From: Bacillota bacterium
GTDB taxonomy: Bacteria; Bacillota; Clostridia; Peptostreptococcales; Anaerovoracaceae
Assembly: GCA_017522185.1 (NCBI GenBank)
Contig: JAFWZZ010000027.1
Span: forward strand, 1 to 64,000
Direction: 5' to 3'
Length of the DNA stretch: 64,000 bases
This document shows, piece by piece, positions 34,837 to 43,239 of this stretch. The notes below the pieces were generated by a model. It saw only the letters and a list, made by a program, of their open reading frames with translations. It was not told the origin of the DNA and searched no databases. A program made the position numbers and the translations under genes. The first letter of the stretch is position 1. Each line of letters starts with the position of its first letter.

Positions 34837-34959
34837 TATCAAAGAGGGTCAGGTGTTTCACCAATCCCAAACACAATCCCAGTTTAAATAATAAAGAAAG
34901 GAAAATCTTATTTCGCATCATAGATGATGAGCTTCATAATATCTGGCCCTCTTTTGATA
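34837..34959. repeat. Long-range inverted repeat in a 140-bp intergenic region
   Basis: TATCAAAGAGGG (34837-34848) pairs with CCCTCTTTTGATA (34947-34959, one bulged T) around 98 nt that also hold CATCAT-AG-ATGATG. No gene is seen in 34836-34976. It may be a structured leader or an origin element. Confidence 0.45.
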
Positions 34960-34976
34960 GATAGAAAGGAAACATC

Positions 34977-35258
34977 ATGTTAAATCAAATCAAAATCATC
35001 TGTGCTGATATGCTGAATATCGAGCAGAGAAGAGATAATGCAAAGAAAAAAAGCGATAAGTTAATTGCAAGCACCATCGCCATGACGGCGAGATGCACAA
35101 TTCCAGATAACAAAGAGATGGAGGAACTCCGGCTGTCGCTCCTGGAAGAATCGGAGATCATAAACGAAACCCTGCGAAAGCTCGCAGAACTGAACGAACT
35201 GGGAATGAAAGTCGGCATGAAACAGATGGTCATGAGCCTTGGAGGAGAAAATGAGTAA
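34977..35258 (+). CDS. Phage hypothetical protein, 93 aa
   Basis: Helical, charged; AGAAAGGAAAC before ATG. Overlaps the next gene by 8 bases. No domain recognised. Confidence 0.65.
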   Translation: MLNQIKIICADMLNIEQRRDNAKKKSDKLIASTIAMTARCTIPDNKEMEELRLSLLEESEIINETLRKLAELNELGMKVGMKQMVMSLGGENE

Positions 35259-35469
35259 CTACAACATTACGATATTAGAAGAAATCGCCACCCTGAGCGT
35301 AAGTCCAAGAGGCGAAGAAAAGAAACTGATCAAATCACGCTGGAACGGAGGCGCACCGAAATGTGAAATCAGAAAGTTCTCGGTAGACGGAACGAAATCC
35401 AGACGAGAAGCTTTGACAAAGAGTGAACTCTTGAGCCTAAGAGACGCACTAAACAACATAGAATTATAA
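35251..35469 (+). CDS. PC4/YdbC-like single-strand DNA-binding protein
   Basis: 72 residues starting at ATG 35251 after GGAGGAG. ILEEIATLSVSPRGEEKKLIKSRWNGGAPKCEIRKFSVDG followed by TKSELLSLRDAL matches the YdbC/PC4 fold (four-stranded sheet and helix) known to bind ssDNA. It is placed just before the replication initiator, consistent with a DNA-metabolism role. Confidence 0.7.
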   Translation: MSNYNITILEEIATLSVSPRGEEKKLIKSRWNGGAPKCEIRKFSVDGTKSRREALTKSELLSLRDALNNIEL

Positions 35470-35478
35470 CAAAAAGCC

Positions 35479-35551
35479 AACCTTGGACAAGCCTGAAAAG
35501 CAGTCCAAGGTTTACCATTAGGAGAAAATGAGGGGAGTGAAGTCTCCTCAT
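35479..35551 (+). other. Two hairpins before the HUH gene
   Basis: AACCTTGGAC (35479-35488) pairs perfectly with GTCCAAGGTT (35503-35512); then ATGAGGGGA and TCTCCTCAT form a second stem at about 35528-35551. No T-run follows either. Could be a regulatory leader or the origin recognised by the initiator. Confidence 0.45.
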
Positions 35552-35594
35552 AGAACTTGTTAAGGTTATTAACATTGCGACAGAGGGAAACGAA

Positions 35595-36422
35595 ATGAAG
35601 ATTATAAGACATGCGTTCATAGCTGGAAAGACAATCCTGGTAAGAGAGAGTCCTGCCCGTCAGGTAGAAAAGGGAAGAAAGAGACAGCCCAAAAAGAATA
35701 TGACAACTGAAGAGGTATGGAAGAACAATCTGAAGAACGCAATCTTCAAACTGACCCTCATCCTCAATACATACTTTGTCCCAGGCGATCACCATCTGCA
35801 GCTGACATATAAAGAAGCACCAACTCCAGAGCAGGCAAAGAAAGACAGAGAGAAGTTTGTACGCAAGCTGAGAATCGAATGCAAGAAGATTGGCGTGGAT
35901 GTGAGATGGGTCGCAGTGACAGAAGTCAAAAGTAAGAGCAAAAGAATCCACCACCACATCGTATGTACCGGTGTGCCAATGGAAGTAATCAGAAAATGCT
36001 GGGATAAGGGCCACGTCTTCCACAACCCTCTGTGGGACAATCCAAACTACAAGGGCCTGGCAGAATATCTGCTGAAGGAAGCAGCTTATGGCTTCCGTGA
36101 AGAGGACTGCATCTACAAACGCAGATTCAACACCAGTCGTAACATGAGAGTTCCGGAAGGACAGAAAATCGATATGAAGAGGGTCGATCTGGAAACAGAC
36201 CCCAAAGCACCGAAAGGTTATTACATAGACGGAGAAGTAGAATACTACGAGCACGCAATCACACGTCTTACATGCAGAGATTACGTTCTGGTATCTTTGA
36301 CCGATGAGCCGCGATTAAAACGTTGGCCAAAAGGCGTGACCGCACCGCTCGAAAGAATAAATTATAACAAGCTTCTACGGGAAGCTTATCACGAAGAACA
36401 GCTGAGCCTATTATGGGAATAG
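35595..36422 (+). CDS. HUH-type replication initiator-like protein
   Basis: 275 residues. KRIHHHIVCTG (about residues 115-125) is an HUH metal-binding motif and GLAEYLLKEA (about 155-164) supplies a Tyr with a Lys three residues later, the arrangement of rolling-circle initiators (REP/G2P type). These enzymes nick origin DNA and join covalently to the 5' end. AGAGGG precedes the ATG. No helicase gene is nearby, so the phage probably uses host helicase. Confidence 0.75.
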   Translation: MKIIRHAFIAGKTILVRESPARQVEKGRKRQPKKNMTTEEVWKNNLKNAIFKLTLILNTYFVPGDHHLQLTYKEAPTPEQAKKDREKFVRKLRIECKKIGVDVRWVAVTEVKSKSKRIHHHIVCTGVPMEVIRKCWDKGHVFHNPLWDNPNYKGLAEYLLKEAAYGFREEDCIYKRRFNTSRNMRVPEGQKIDMKRVDLETDPKAPKGYYIDGEVEYYEHAITRLTCRDYVLVSLTDEPRLKRWPKGVTAPLERINYNKLLREAYHEEQLSLLWE

Positions 36423-36458
36423 GATTATTTGCCATACCGCGAAGAGGAGGGATAGAAA

Positions 36459-36878
36459 ATGACAAGAGAAGAATTGAATAACTATGTCTGGCTGAAGAGG
36501 GAAACCGAACAACAGGAAAAACGATTACGCCGGTTGCAGAGCAGAAAACCAAAGGGCGTAGTAGGCGATACAGTAAAAGACTACCGCAACGGAAAAGGCA
36601 TCCCCACCAAGATTGAAGGTGTTGCTGAAGAGGACCGACTTATTCCGCTGGAAATAGCAGAACTGACAATCTCCATCGAGGAAAACAACGAGATTCTTAG
36701 AAAGCAGCTGAAGGAAATCGAAAAGTATATCCAGACCATCAAAGACCCGAAAATCCGTGTACTGATGCGCTGCAAGTACATAGACTGCATGAACTGGAGA
36801 GAGGTCGGGGAGACCAATCACATGGATCCAAGTCATGTTCGAAAAATCATCCGTGAATTTTTTCGTGCAAAAAAATAA
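36459..36878 (+). CDS. DUF1492/sigma-70 region 4-like late regulator
   Basis: 139 residues; coiled N-terminus and a C-terminal helix-turn-helix YIDCMNWREVGETNHMDPSHVRKIIREFF preceded by DPKIRVLMRCKY, the layout of DUF1492/ArpU-like phage proteins. Such proteins activate packaging and structural genes. Located right before the probable late promoter. GAGGAGGG upstream of the ATG. Confidence 0.8.
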   Translation: MTREELNNYVWLKRETEQQEKRLRRLQSRKPKGVVGDTVKDYRNGKGIPTKIEGVAEEDRLIPLEIAELTISIEENNEILRKQLKEIEKYIQTIKDPKIRVLMRCKYIDCMNWREVGETNHMDPSHVRKIIREFFRAKK

Positions 36879-36880
36879 AG

Positions 36881-36915
36881 TTGCCCACTTTTGCCCACTT
36901 TTTTTATGCTAATAT
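36881..36915 (+). promoter_or_regulatory. Probable late promoter with tandem activator boxes
   Basis: TTGCCCACTT is repeated twice end to end (36881-36900), a 10-bp period, followed at once by a T-run and TATGCTAATAT (36905-36915) as -10. There is no normal -35, which suits an activator-dependent promoter served by the DUF1492-type protein. Confidence 0.6.
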
Positions 36916-36979
36916 GTAAACTGAAAGAAGTGGAAGCAGCACACTTTTACATTTTCGACTTCCTTCGTGAGAATATGAA

Positions 36980-37015
36980 GACAAGCACCCCATGCCATAG
37001 GTGTTTGTCTTTTTA
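36980..37015 (+). terminator. Leader terminator between the late promoter and terS
   Basis: GACAAGCACC (36980-36989) pairs with GGTGTTTGTC (37000-37009) and is followed by TTTTTATTTTTT. It would stop transcripts from 36915 about 100 nt out unless read through. Confidence 0.75.
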
Positions 37016-37094
37016 TTTTTTATTATTTTAGCCTTTTTAGCCCTATCGCGCTACGCGCGCGAACATTATATGCAACCGAAAGGAGGCCAAACAA

Positions 37095-37547
37095 ATGGCA
37101 GGGAAGTATGAGCTGCAAGTAGAGCCTCATATCGAGGACATAAAAGAGTGGGCGAAGACAGCGACCGACAAAGAAATCGCGGAAGCATTGAACATCTCCT
37201 ACGCAAGCTTTAAGAACTACAAGAAGAAACACGCTGTCCTACGAGGAGCATTACTTGCAGGGAGAACTACAGAACCAAATATGGAGGTCCTGGGAGCGTT
37301 CCATAAGCGTGCGACAGGGTATGAAATCAAAGAAACCGTCAAAGAACGAATTGAGGGGAAACTCATTATTACCAAAGAGGTTATCAAAGAGATTCCACCA
37401 GACGTGGAAGCCGGCAAGTTCTGGCTGAAGAACCGTATGCCGGAAGACTTCAAAGACAAACACGACCTGCAGCATAGCATGATTGAAGAGGAACAGTCCA
37501 AACTGGATGACTTGGTAAGACAGATGTGTGGTGAAGAGGTTGAGTAA
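37095..37547 (+). CDS. terS: Terminase small subunit-like protein
   Basis: 150 residues. N-terminal helix-turn-helix with TDKEIAEALNISYASFKNYKKKHAVLRGAL, then a coiled region, and a C-terminal WLKNRMPEDFKDKHDLQ typical of phage small terminases. AAAGGAGG precedes the ATG. The GC-rich CGCGCTACGCGCGCG just upstream may belong to cos or pac. Confidence 0.8.
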   Translation: MAGKYELQVEPHIEDIKEWAKTATDKEIAEALNISYASFKNYKKKHAVLRGALLAGRTTEPNMEVLGAFHKRATGYEIKETVKERIEGKLIITKEVIKEIPPDVEAGKFWLKNRMPEDFKDKHDLQHSMIEEEQSKLDDLVRQMCGEEVE

Positions 37548-38898
37548 AGAAAAACTGATTCTCTCTCCAAAGTACAAGGCCTTCCTAAAGTGCAAGGCAC
37601 CGGTAGAATTCTTGGAAGGCACAACCATGGCCGGCAAGACCACCGTGGGTATCTTCAAGTTCATGCTGAAGGTCGCAGCCTCACCGAAGAAGCTGCACAT
37701 CATAGCTGCAGACGACACCGGTACCGCGGAAAAAAATATCATCAACAAAGACTTGGGCATACTGGATAACTTTGGCGCCCTGGCCGAGTACAAGGGTAAC
37801 GGATCCGGCGCATACAAAATGCCGCATATCGTGTTCAAACCTAAGAGCGGAGAGAAGATTATATTCATCGTCGGTTACGGCAACAGACGCAAATGGAAAG
37901 ACGTCCTGGGTGGCCAGTACGGCTGTGTATATATCGACGAAATCAACACCGCAGACATGGACTTTGTCCGTGAAATATCCATACGTTGCGACTATTTGCA
38001 GGCGACCCTAAACCCAGATGACCCAAACCTGCCGATTTACAAGGAGTATGTCAACTGTTCCAGACCACTGGCGGAATGGGGACGGGATACACCAAAAGAA
38101 ATATTAGACGAGCTGAAAGAAGAACCAAAGGACGGATGGATCCATTGGTTCTTTTCGTTTGACCATAACCTCGGTCTAACTGAAACAGAACTGAAGAGGG
38201 TACTGAGTAACGTACCGAAAGGAACGAAGATTTGGAAGAACAAAGTCAAAGGGGAAAGAGGTAAAGCGACTGGCTTAGTATTCCCAACCTTTGACCGAAA
38301 GAAACATGTGGTTCGAAGAGCATGGGTTAAAGAGCAGGTTGAAGAGGAAAAGCTTATTTTCAAAACCTTCACCGCAGGACTGGATACCTCATACTCACAA
38401 GAATCGGATGACACTATAGCGATGATATTCAAAGGCATCACAACGGATGGCATTATCTACTCCCTGGAAGAAAAGGTGTACAACAACAAAAAGCTGACGG
38501 TACCGATTGCGCCATCAGACACAGCGAAGAAGTTCGTAGAGTTCCTCGACTACTGCGGAAGGGAATGGGGCATATCCAGAAACACCTTCGTAGACAGCGC
38601 CGACCAGGCAACGATAACGGAACTGAAGAAATACAAAAGAGAGACAGGCTGTCTGTACATCTTCAATGACAGTTACAAGAAAGTCAAAATTGTGGACCGT
38701 ATCAATTTAACCAACGGCTGGATACAGAACGACGCCTATTATATCTGCGACAGCTGTCCGGAACAGATCAATGAAATGGAAACCTACAGCTGGAAAGAAG
38801 GAAAAGACGAGCCGGAAGATAAAAACGACCATACAATCAATGCTGACCAGTACGCGTGGATACCGTACAGGGACAAGATAGGAGTAAAGAAAAAGTGA
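37540..38898 (+). CDS. terL: Terminase large subunit
   Basis: About 452 residues: ATPase with Walker A GTTMAGKT (27-34) and Walker B GCVYIDEIN, then an RNase H-like nuclease (FTAGLDTSYSQESDDTIAMIF; FVDSADQATITEL). It packages DNA through the portal. The start is uncertain: TTG 37540 gives MSKEKLILSPKYKAF, GTG 37528 adds four residues. It overlaps terS and, by GTGA, the portal gene. Confidence 0.92.
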   Translation: MSKEKLILSPKYKAFLKCKAPVEFLEGTTMAGKTTVGIFKFMLKVAASPKKLHIIAADDTGTAEKNIINKDLGILDNFGALAEYKGNGSGAYKMPHIVFKPKSGEKIIFIVGYGNRRKWKDVLGGQYGCVYIDEINTADMDFVREISIRCDYLQATLNPDDPNLPIYKEYVNCSRPLAEWGRDTPKEILDELKEEPKDGWIHWFFSFDHNLGLTETELKRVLSNVPKGTKIWKNKVKGERGKATGLVFPTFDRKKHVVRRAWVKEQVEEEKLIFKTFTAGLDTSYSQESDDTIAMIFKGITTDGIIYSLEEKVYNNKKLTVPIAPSDTAKKFVEFLDYCGREWGISRNTFVDSADQATITELKKYKRETGCLYIFNDSYKKVKIVDRINLTNGWIQNDAYYICDSCPEQINEMETYSWKEGKDEPEDKNDHTINADQYAWIPYRDKIGVKKK

Positions 38899-40421
38899 GG
38901 ATAATTGAGAGAATGAAAGATGGCATCAGAAGCTGGCTGGAGTTAACACCGGCACCAATACACAATTTAAGCATTATGGAAAGCTTCGATTTTGAGACGA
39001 ATGCAGCAAAGAACCGTATCTGGTATCTGGGCGACGCTAATGAATTGGCACAGCTCTATGGACAGGTGCAGCTTTCTACTGATCGTTATAAATTCTGGGC
39101 GTGTGTATCATCTCCCGGAATGGAAATTCGAAAGATTCACACCGGTATGCCGGGGAATATCGTAGACGTGCTGACTTCTGTCGTATTAACGGACCTGAAC
39201 GACATCCAGTTTGACAACAAAACCGATCAGGAAATATGGGACAAGATCGTCGAAGAAAATGAACTGTCAAAACTGTTTGAAGAGGCTCTGAAAAAGACCT
39301 TATATATTGGGGACGGAGCTTTCAAAATCAGCTTCGACAGCACCATGAGTGACTATCCTATTATCGAGTTCTACCCAGGCGACGAAATTGAACTGACACG
39401 TAAACGCGGAAGAATCCGTGAAGTAATATTCCGCACCACATATACCCGCGGCAAACAGAAATATGTGCTGAAGGAGGCCTACGGATATGGGTATATCAAA
39501 AACCGCTTGGAAAAAGACGGAAAAGAAGTAGCGTTAGGCTATTTACCAGAGACAGAAAATGTCCGTGACTACGAGTTCGCAGGATATACCGAAAAAGATG
39601 GCGACACTCCAAAAGATACGAGTAAAGCCTATATTCTCGCAGTGCCGATGATGATCTATAAATCGGCAAGATACGCCGGACGTGGCCAAAGTATTTTTGA
39701 CCGCAAGGTTGATGCGTTTGATTCACTTGACGAAGCATGGTCTCAGTGGATGGATGCACTAAGAGCTGGACGTACAAAAGAATATATACCAGACAACTTG
39801 CTTCCAAGAGATCCAAACACCGGCAAGATTCTGAAACCGAACTTTTTCGACCACCGGTATATCCAGACAGACTCCAACCTACAAGAAGGTGCACAGAGCA
39901 GAATCGCCACAGAGCAGGCAGAGATTCCACATGAGTCCTACGAAGCTACTTACGTGAATGCTTTAGACCTCTGTCTACAGGGAATTATTTCTCCGAGCAC
40001 CATGGGTATTGATGTCAAGAAATTAGACAACGCTGATGCGCAGCGTGAAAAGGAAAAGGCAACACTGTACACAAGAAACGCCATTGTTGATGCACTAACC
40101 AAGGATATCAAAGCACTGGCAGTAGCAGCGCTGAAAGCATATCGGGAATTCAACCAACTGGACAGCGAAAAGGATTCAAACCCTACGGTCACCTTTGGAG
40201 AATATGCGAACCCATCCTTTGAGAGTCAGGTTGAGACTCTCTCCAAAGCCAAGCAGGGGCGCATCATGTCTACCAAAACATGCGTGGATGAACTTTACGG
40301 CGACACAAAGGAAGATGCTTGGAAGGATGAAGAAGTTGCACGAATCCTTGAAGAGGAAGGCGTGGCCATGGTGGAAGAACCTGCCGTCAACCTGGAAGGA
40401 GTGAATCTGGATGAAGTATAA
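38895..40421 (+). CDS. Portal protein (SPP1 gp6-like)
   Basis: 508 residues from GTG 38895, which has GGAG 10 nt upstream and overlaps the terL stop. Contains the portal features LYIGDGAFKISFD, VPMMIYKSARYAGRGQSIFD, ISPSTMGIDVKKLDNADAQREKEKATLYTR. Twelve copies form the DNA channel of the head. Confidence 0.88.
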   Translation: MRIIERMKDGIRSWLELTPAPIHNLSIMESFDFETNAAKNRIWYLGDANELAQLYGQVQLSTDRYKFWACVSSPGMEIRKIHTGMPGNIVDVLTSVVLTDLNDIQFDNKTDQEIWDKIVEENELSKLFEEALKKTLYIGDGAFKISFDSTMSDYPIIEFYPGDEIELTRKRGRIREVIFRTTYTRGKQKYVLKEAYGYGYIKNRLEKDGKEVALGYLPETENVRDYEFAGYTEKDGDTPKDTSKAYILAVPMMIYKSARYAGRGQSIFDRKVDAFDSLDEAWSQWMDALRAGRTKEYIPDNLLPRDPNTGKILKPNFFDHRYIQTDSNLQEGAQSRIATEQAEIPHESYEATYVNALDLCLQGIISPSTMGIDVKKLDNADAQREKEKATLYTRNAIVDALTKDIKALAVAALKAYREFNQLDSEKDSNPTVTFGEYANPSFESQVETLSKAKQGRIMSTKTCVDELYGDTKEDAWKDEEVARILEEEGVAMVEEPAVNLEGVNLDEV

Positions 40422-40638
40422 AGTGAAAGTCGGCCCAAAGCTGTATGAAATGGGCCTGAAGGAACTGAATAATCTGCTCAAAGTTGCAAGTGAACAGATT
40501 CCACTTGGTGTCTACGCAGTTCAAAAAGGCAATTATGTCGAGCTTTGTCGCGACAAGTGCAATTCCATTACCGAACTAAAAAAACACAAGAGAGCCTACA
40601 AATCGAACGGATTTAAGGTATATGCGAACAAAGGATAA
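40411..40638 (+). CDS. Small phage head-region protein, 75 aa
   Basis: Basic protein with NSITELKKHKRAYKSNGFKVYANKG; overlaps the portal gene by 11 bases and precedes the minor head gene by 3. Unknown. Confidence 0.65.
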   Translation: MKYKVKVGPKLYEMGLKELNNLLKVASEQIPLGVYAVQKGNYVELCRDKCNSITELKKHKRAYKSNGFKVYANKG

Positions 40639-40641
40639 CCC

Positions 40642-42207
40642 ATGGCAGATTACGATATCAGAAAAGCCTTCGAGAAGATAGAAAATGAACTTATCGCCTC
40701 CATGATCCGAAACCTGGAAAAGCATCGCGAATGGGAAGACGACGAAGGCTTTCAGTGGGAGCAGTGGCAGGCACTGCAGCTGAAAAACCTAGCAGAATAT
40801 AAAAAACGGAACAAAAAGCTTTTTGGCGGCGAGTTCAAGAAGATCAATAAGCATCTTGAAGAGGCTATCCGCAAGGCCCGTGAAGAGGGCAACATGCAGC
40901 AGGAACTGGAGCTACTGAAGATGGTTAGAACCGGCAGATTCAAGAAACCGAAGATAACCAAAGGAATGGCAGAGACAAATGCAGAGTTTTTCAAGATGAA
41001 CGACCGCAAGATGGACGCCTTGATTCAGGCAACTGTTTCCGATATGGAAAAAGCTGAGACCGCAATTCTGCGAATGGCCAACGATAAGTACCGAAAGGTT
41101 ATATTCGATGCCCAGGTGTACGCAAACAGCGGCGCCGGTACATACGAAAAAGCAATCGACATGGCAACCAGAGACTTCCTGGCAGCAGGACTAAACTGCG
41201 TAGAGTACAAAAACGGTGCAAGACACACCCTAAAGGACTATGCAGACATGGCTCTCAGGACCGCCAGTAAGCGGGCATACTTAACCGGAGAGGGCGAAAA
41301 ACGCAAGGAGTGGGGAATTGCTACGGTTATCATGAATAAGCGTGGAAATCCGTGTCCGTTGTGTTTGCCTTTCGTTGGAAAGGTTATGATTGATGATGTA
41401 TGGAGTGGCGGCAGTTCCAAAGATGGCAAATATCCACTAATGAGTGCGGCCATCAGCAAGGGCTTGTACCATCCTCGATGCAGAGATAGCCACAGCACAT
41501 ACTTTGAGGGCATCAGCACTCCGCCAGACGATAAGTTTACCAAGGATGAAATAAAGAAGATTGAAGAGGTGAATAAGACCGAAGCACAGAAACTGCATGC
41601 TCGGAGACAGGCGGAAAAGTATGGGCGGCTTGCGGAGCATTCACTGGATGAGGAGAATGCGGAAAAATATGCTATTTTACAGAGTCAATGGGGCGAAAAA
41701 GCTAAAAATGTTTTAGCCGAGGCAAAATTGAAATATCCATCTCAGATGAAAATGTCCGCTGGAGATAATCCGTTAACCGATGACGATATTTATGCTATAA
41801 ATCAATATCTTTCCAGCATGAGTTATATGCTGAATGATTTTTTGAGAAAAGAGCTTACGCTTGGCGATGAGGAAACTAGATTGATAAGGTCAATCGATGG
41901 TGCTATACTGAAATTGCCAAAATATGAAGGTACTGTTTATAGGTCCGTATCATCGCAAATGATAGAAAATTTTGATGAGTTTAATAATCAGCATCAAGTG
42001 GGAAAAGTGGTAAATTACCCTGCGTATACATCCACGGGAACCGAGGTGTATGATGATACCATGGACTTACAGTTTATTATTAAGAGCAAGAGTGGTAGGG
42101 ATTTACGAGAGTTTAATCCTAACGAACAAGAAATCCTATTTAGACGTGGAACATTTTTCGCAGTAGTGAAAAGAGAGGGTAATACGATATGGATGGAAGA
42201 ACTGTAA
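40642..42207 (+). CDS. Minor head protein fused to an ADP-ribosyltransferase domain
   Basis: 521 residues. Residues 1-300 are a Mu F/SPP1 gp7-type minor head protein with CPLCLPFVGKV and HPRCRDSHSTYF. From about 335 a second domain follows with the three marks of R-S-E ADP-ribosyltransferases: Arg in TVYRSVS, the Ser-Thr-Ser-like PAYTSTG and the ExE-like NEQEILFRRG. The DNA of this part (from about 41640) is visibly richer in A+T than the first part, so it was probably acquired. Minor head proteins can enter the cell with phage DNA, so a takeover role is possible. Confidence 0.85.
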   Translation: MADYDIRKAFEKIENELIASMIRNLEKHREWEDDEGFQWEQWQALQLKNLAEYKKRNKKLFGGEFKKINKHLEEAIRKAREEGNMQQELELLKMVRTGRFKKPKITKGMAETNAEFFKMNDRKMDALIQATVSDMEKAETAILRMANDKYRKVIFDAQVYANSGAGTYEKAIDMATRDFLAAGLNCVEYKNGARHTLKDYADMALRTASKRAYLTGEGEKRKEWGIATVIMNKRGNPCPLCLPFVGKVMIDDVWSGGSSKDGKYPLMSAAISKGLYHPRCRDSHSTYFEGISTPPDDKFTKDEIKKIEEVNKTEAQKLHARRQAEKYGRLAEHSLDEENAEKYAILQSQWGEKAKNVLAEAKLKYPSQMKMSAGDNPLTDDDIYAINQYLSSMSYMLNDFLRKELTLGDEETRLIRSIDGAILKLPKYEGTVYRSVSSQMIENFDEFNNQHQVGKVVNYPAYTSTGTEVYDDTMDLQFIIKSKSGRDLREFNPNEQEILFRRGTFFAVVKREGNTIWMEEL

Positions 42208-42419
42208 AAAAACCTTATTCTGACAGAAGATGGCGAGACGACCCTTGCGCACGTTCTCCTATATGCAATGACTGTGTACACCGTGGAGATTATATTTCGG
42301 AGTTAGGTGTAATTCCTTGCGCAGCATTCCCGGACGGGATTCCAATAGAGAACTTGGGCGTTTTTGAGGCTGAAGAGGATATGGTATGCAATAGAGGTAT
42401 TGGATTCAAGGAGAAATAG
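42189..42419 (+). CDS. Small cysteine-rich protein after the ART domain, 76 aa
   Basis: DPCARSPICNDCVHRGDYISELGVIPCAAFPDGIPIENL has four clustered Cys and the CxAFPDGIP motif found in small phage proteins. It overlaps the end of the minor head gene by 19 bases with GAGGG at proper distance. Could be a partner or merely a conserved head-region protein. Confidence 0.65.
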   Translation: MDGRTVKKPYSDRRWRDDPCARSPICNDCVHRGDYISELGVIPCAAFPDGIPIENLGVFEAEEDMVCNRGIGFKEK

Positions 42420-42420
42420 C

Positions 42421-42744
42421 ATGGACAACTTCAAGATCATATACAAAATCTTACGAATCCTCGAAAAAGCGATGGATCTAGAAGAATTCGATAAAAGCGC
42501 TATCTCCAAAGAGCGCCTGGAACTGTCTGAGGCAAGATGGTGCCGGATTATGGCACTGATTGTCGAGGAAGGCTATGTAAAAGGCGTTGAAATCTGGAAT
42601 AGCTTTGACTGCGAATATCCAAGAGTTCATGTCGCAAGGCCAGAAATCACACTAAAGGGCCTTGAGTACCTGGAAGAGAACACTTTCATGAAAAAGGCTG
42701 CAGAAATGGCCAAAGGCATAGTGGAAGTAATACCAAAATTATGA
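42421..42744 (+). CDS. YjcQ-like protein
   Basis: 107 residues from ATG 42421 (AAGGAGAAATAGC). DNFKIIYKILRILEKAMD, then ARWCRIMALIVEEGYVKG and ITLKGLEYLEENTFMKKAAEMAKG, matching the YjcQ winged-helix phage family. Role unknown. Confidence 0.8.
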   Translation: MDNFKIIYKILRILEKAMDLEEFDKSAISKERLELSEARWCRIMALIVEEGYVKGVEIWNSFDCEYPRVHVARPEITLKGLEYLEENTFMKKAAEMAKGIVEVIPKL

Positions 42745-42753
42745 TCATCAATT

Positions 42754-42780
42754 AAGACCAGTACACCACTGGTCTTTTAT
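42754..42780 (+). terminator. Terminator after the yjcQ-like gene
   Basis: AAGACCAGT/ACTGGTCTT stem (42754-42762 / 42768-42776) with loop ACACC, then TTATTAT. Confidence 0.75.
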
Positions 42781-42812
42781 TATACCCAAAAACAAGAAAG
42801 AGAGGATAAACC

Positions 42813-43085
42813 ATGAAACTGAAAGTAACAGCGACTGCGTTCTTCGATAAGAAAGAACAGAAGTACATCTACAAGAAGGACACACCGACAATCGAGCGCG
42901 AAGAGGAAAGGGCAAAGCAGCTTATCGCAGCCGGCGTTTGTGAAGAACTCGACGAACGTGACAACGATTCTGACGAAATCGATCCTAACGCAGAAACACC
43001 GGTAGTTCCGACCGACGAAACGCCTGAAGAGGCTATGCCGGAACCAGAAGACAAAGAAGCAGAAAAGCCAAAGAAGAAAAAGTAA
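42813..43085 (+). CDS. Small acidic phage protein, 90 aa
   Basis: N-terminal VTATAFFDKKEQKYIYKKDT, then an acidic Pro-rich tail ending in KPKKKK. AAAGAGAGGAT precedes the ATG. Lies between two terminators ahead of the scaffold; similar small proteins occur there in other phages. Confidence 0.6.
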   Translation: MKLKVTATAFFDKKEQKYIYKKDTPTIEREEERAKQLIAAGVCEELDERDNDSDEIDPNAETPVVPTDETPEEAMPEPEDKEAEKPKKKK

Positions 43086-43100
43086 TACTGTGAAAATGTG

Positions 43101-43125
43101 AACACCCGGAGGGGTGTTTTTGTTT
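43101..43125 (+). terminator. Short terminator before the 25-bp repeats
   Basis: AACACCC (43101-43107), 4-nt loop, GGGTGTT (43112-43118), then TTTGTTTTG. Confidence 0.65.
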
Positions 43126-43143
43126 TGTTCCGAGATCCTTATG

Positions 43144-43232
43144 AACTGAAACTGCGGACCGTGAGACACACGTAAAACTGAAATGGTGAGACACACCGAA
43201 AACTGAATAGGGAGACACCCTTATAACTGAAA
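43144..43232 (+). repeat. About three to four imperfect 25-bp repeats before the scaffold gene
   Basis: The unit combines AACTGAA with GTGAGACACAC. AACTGAA occurs at 43144, 43176, 43201 and 43225; GAGACAC follows at 43163, 43188 and 43213, mostly 25-bp spaced. The last unit merges into the ribosome site of the scaffold gene. Confidence 0.75.
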
Positions 43233-43239
43233 GGAGAAT

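Noticed and set aside
43144..43232. CRISPR-like mini array
   Set aside because: Units are abutting and imperfect, no spacers of constant length and no cas genes.
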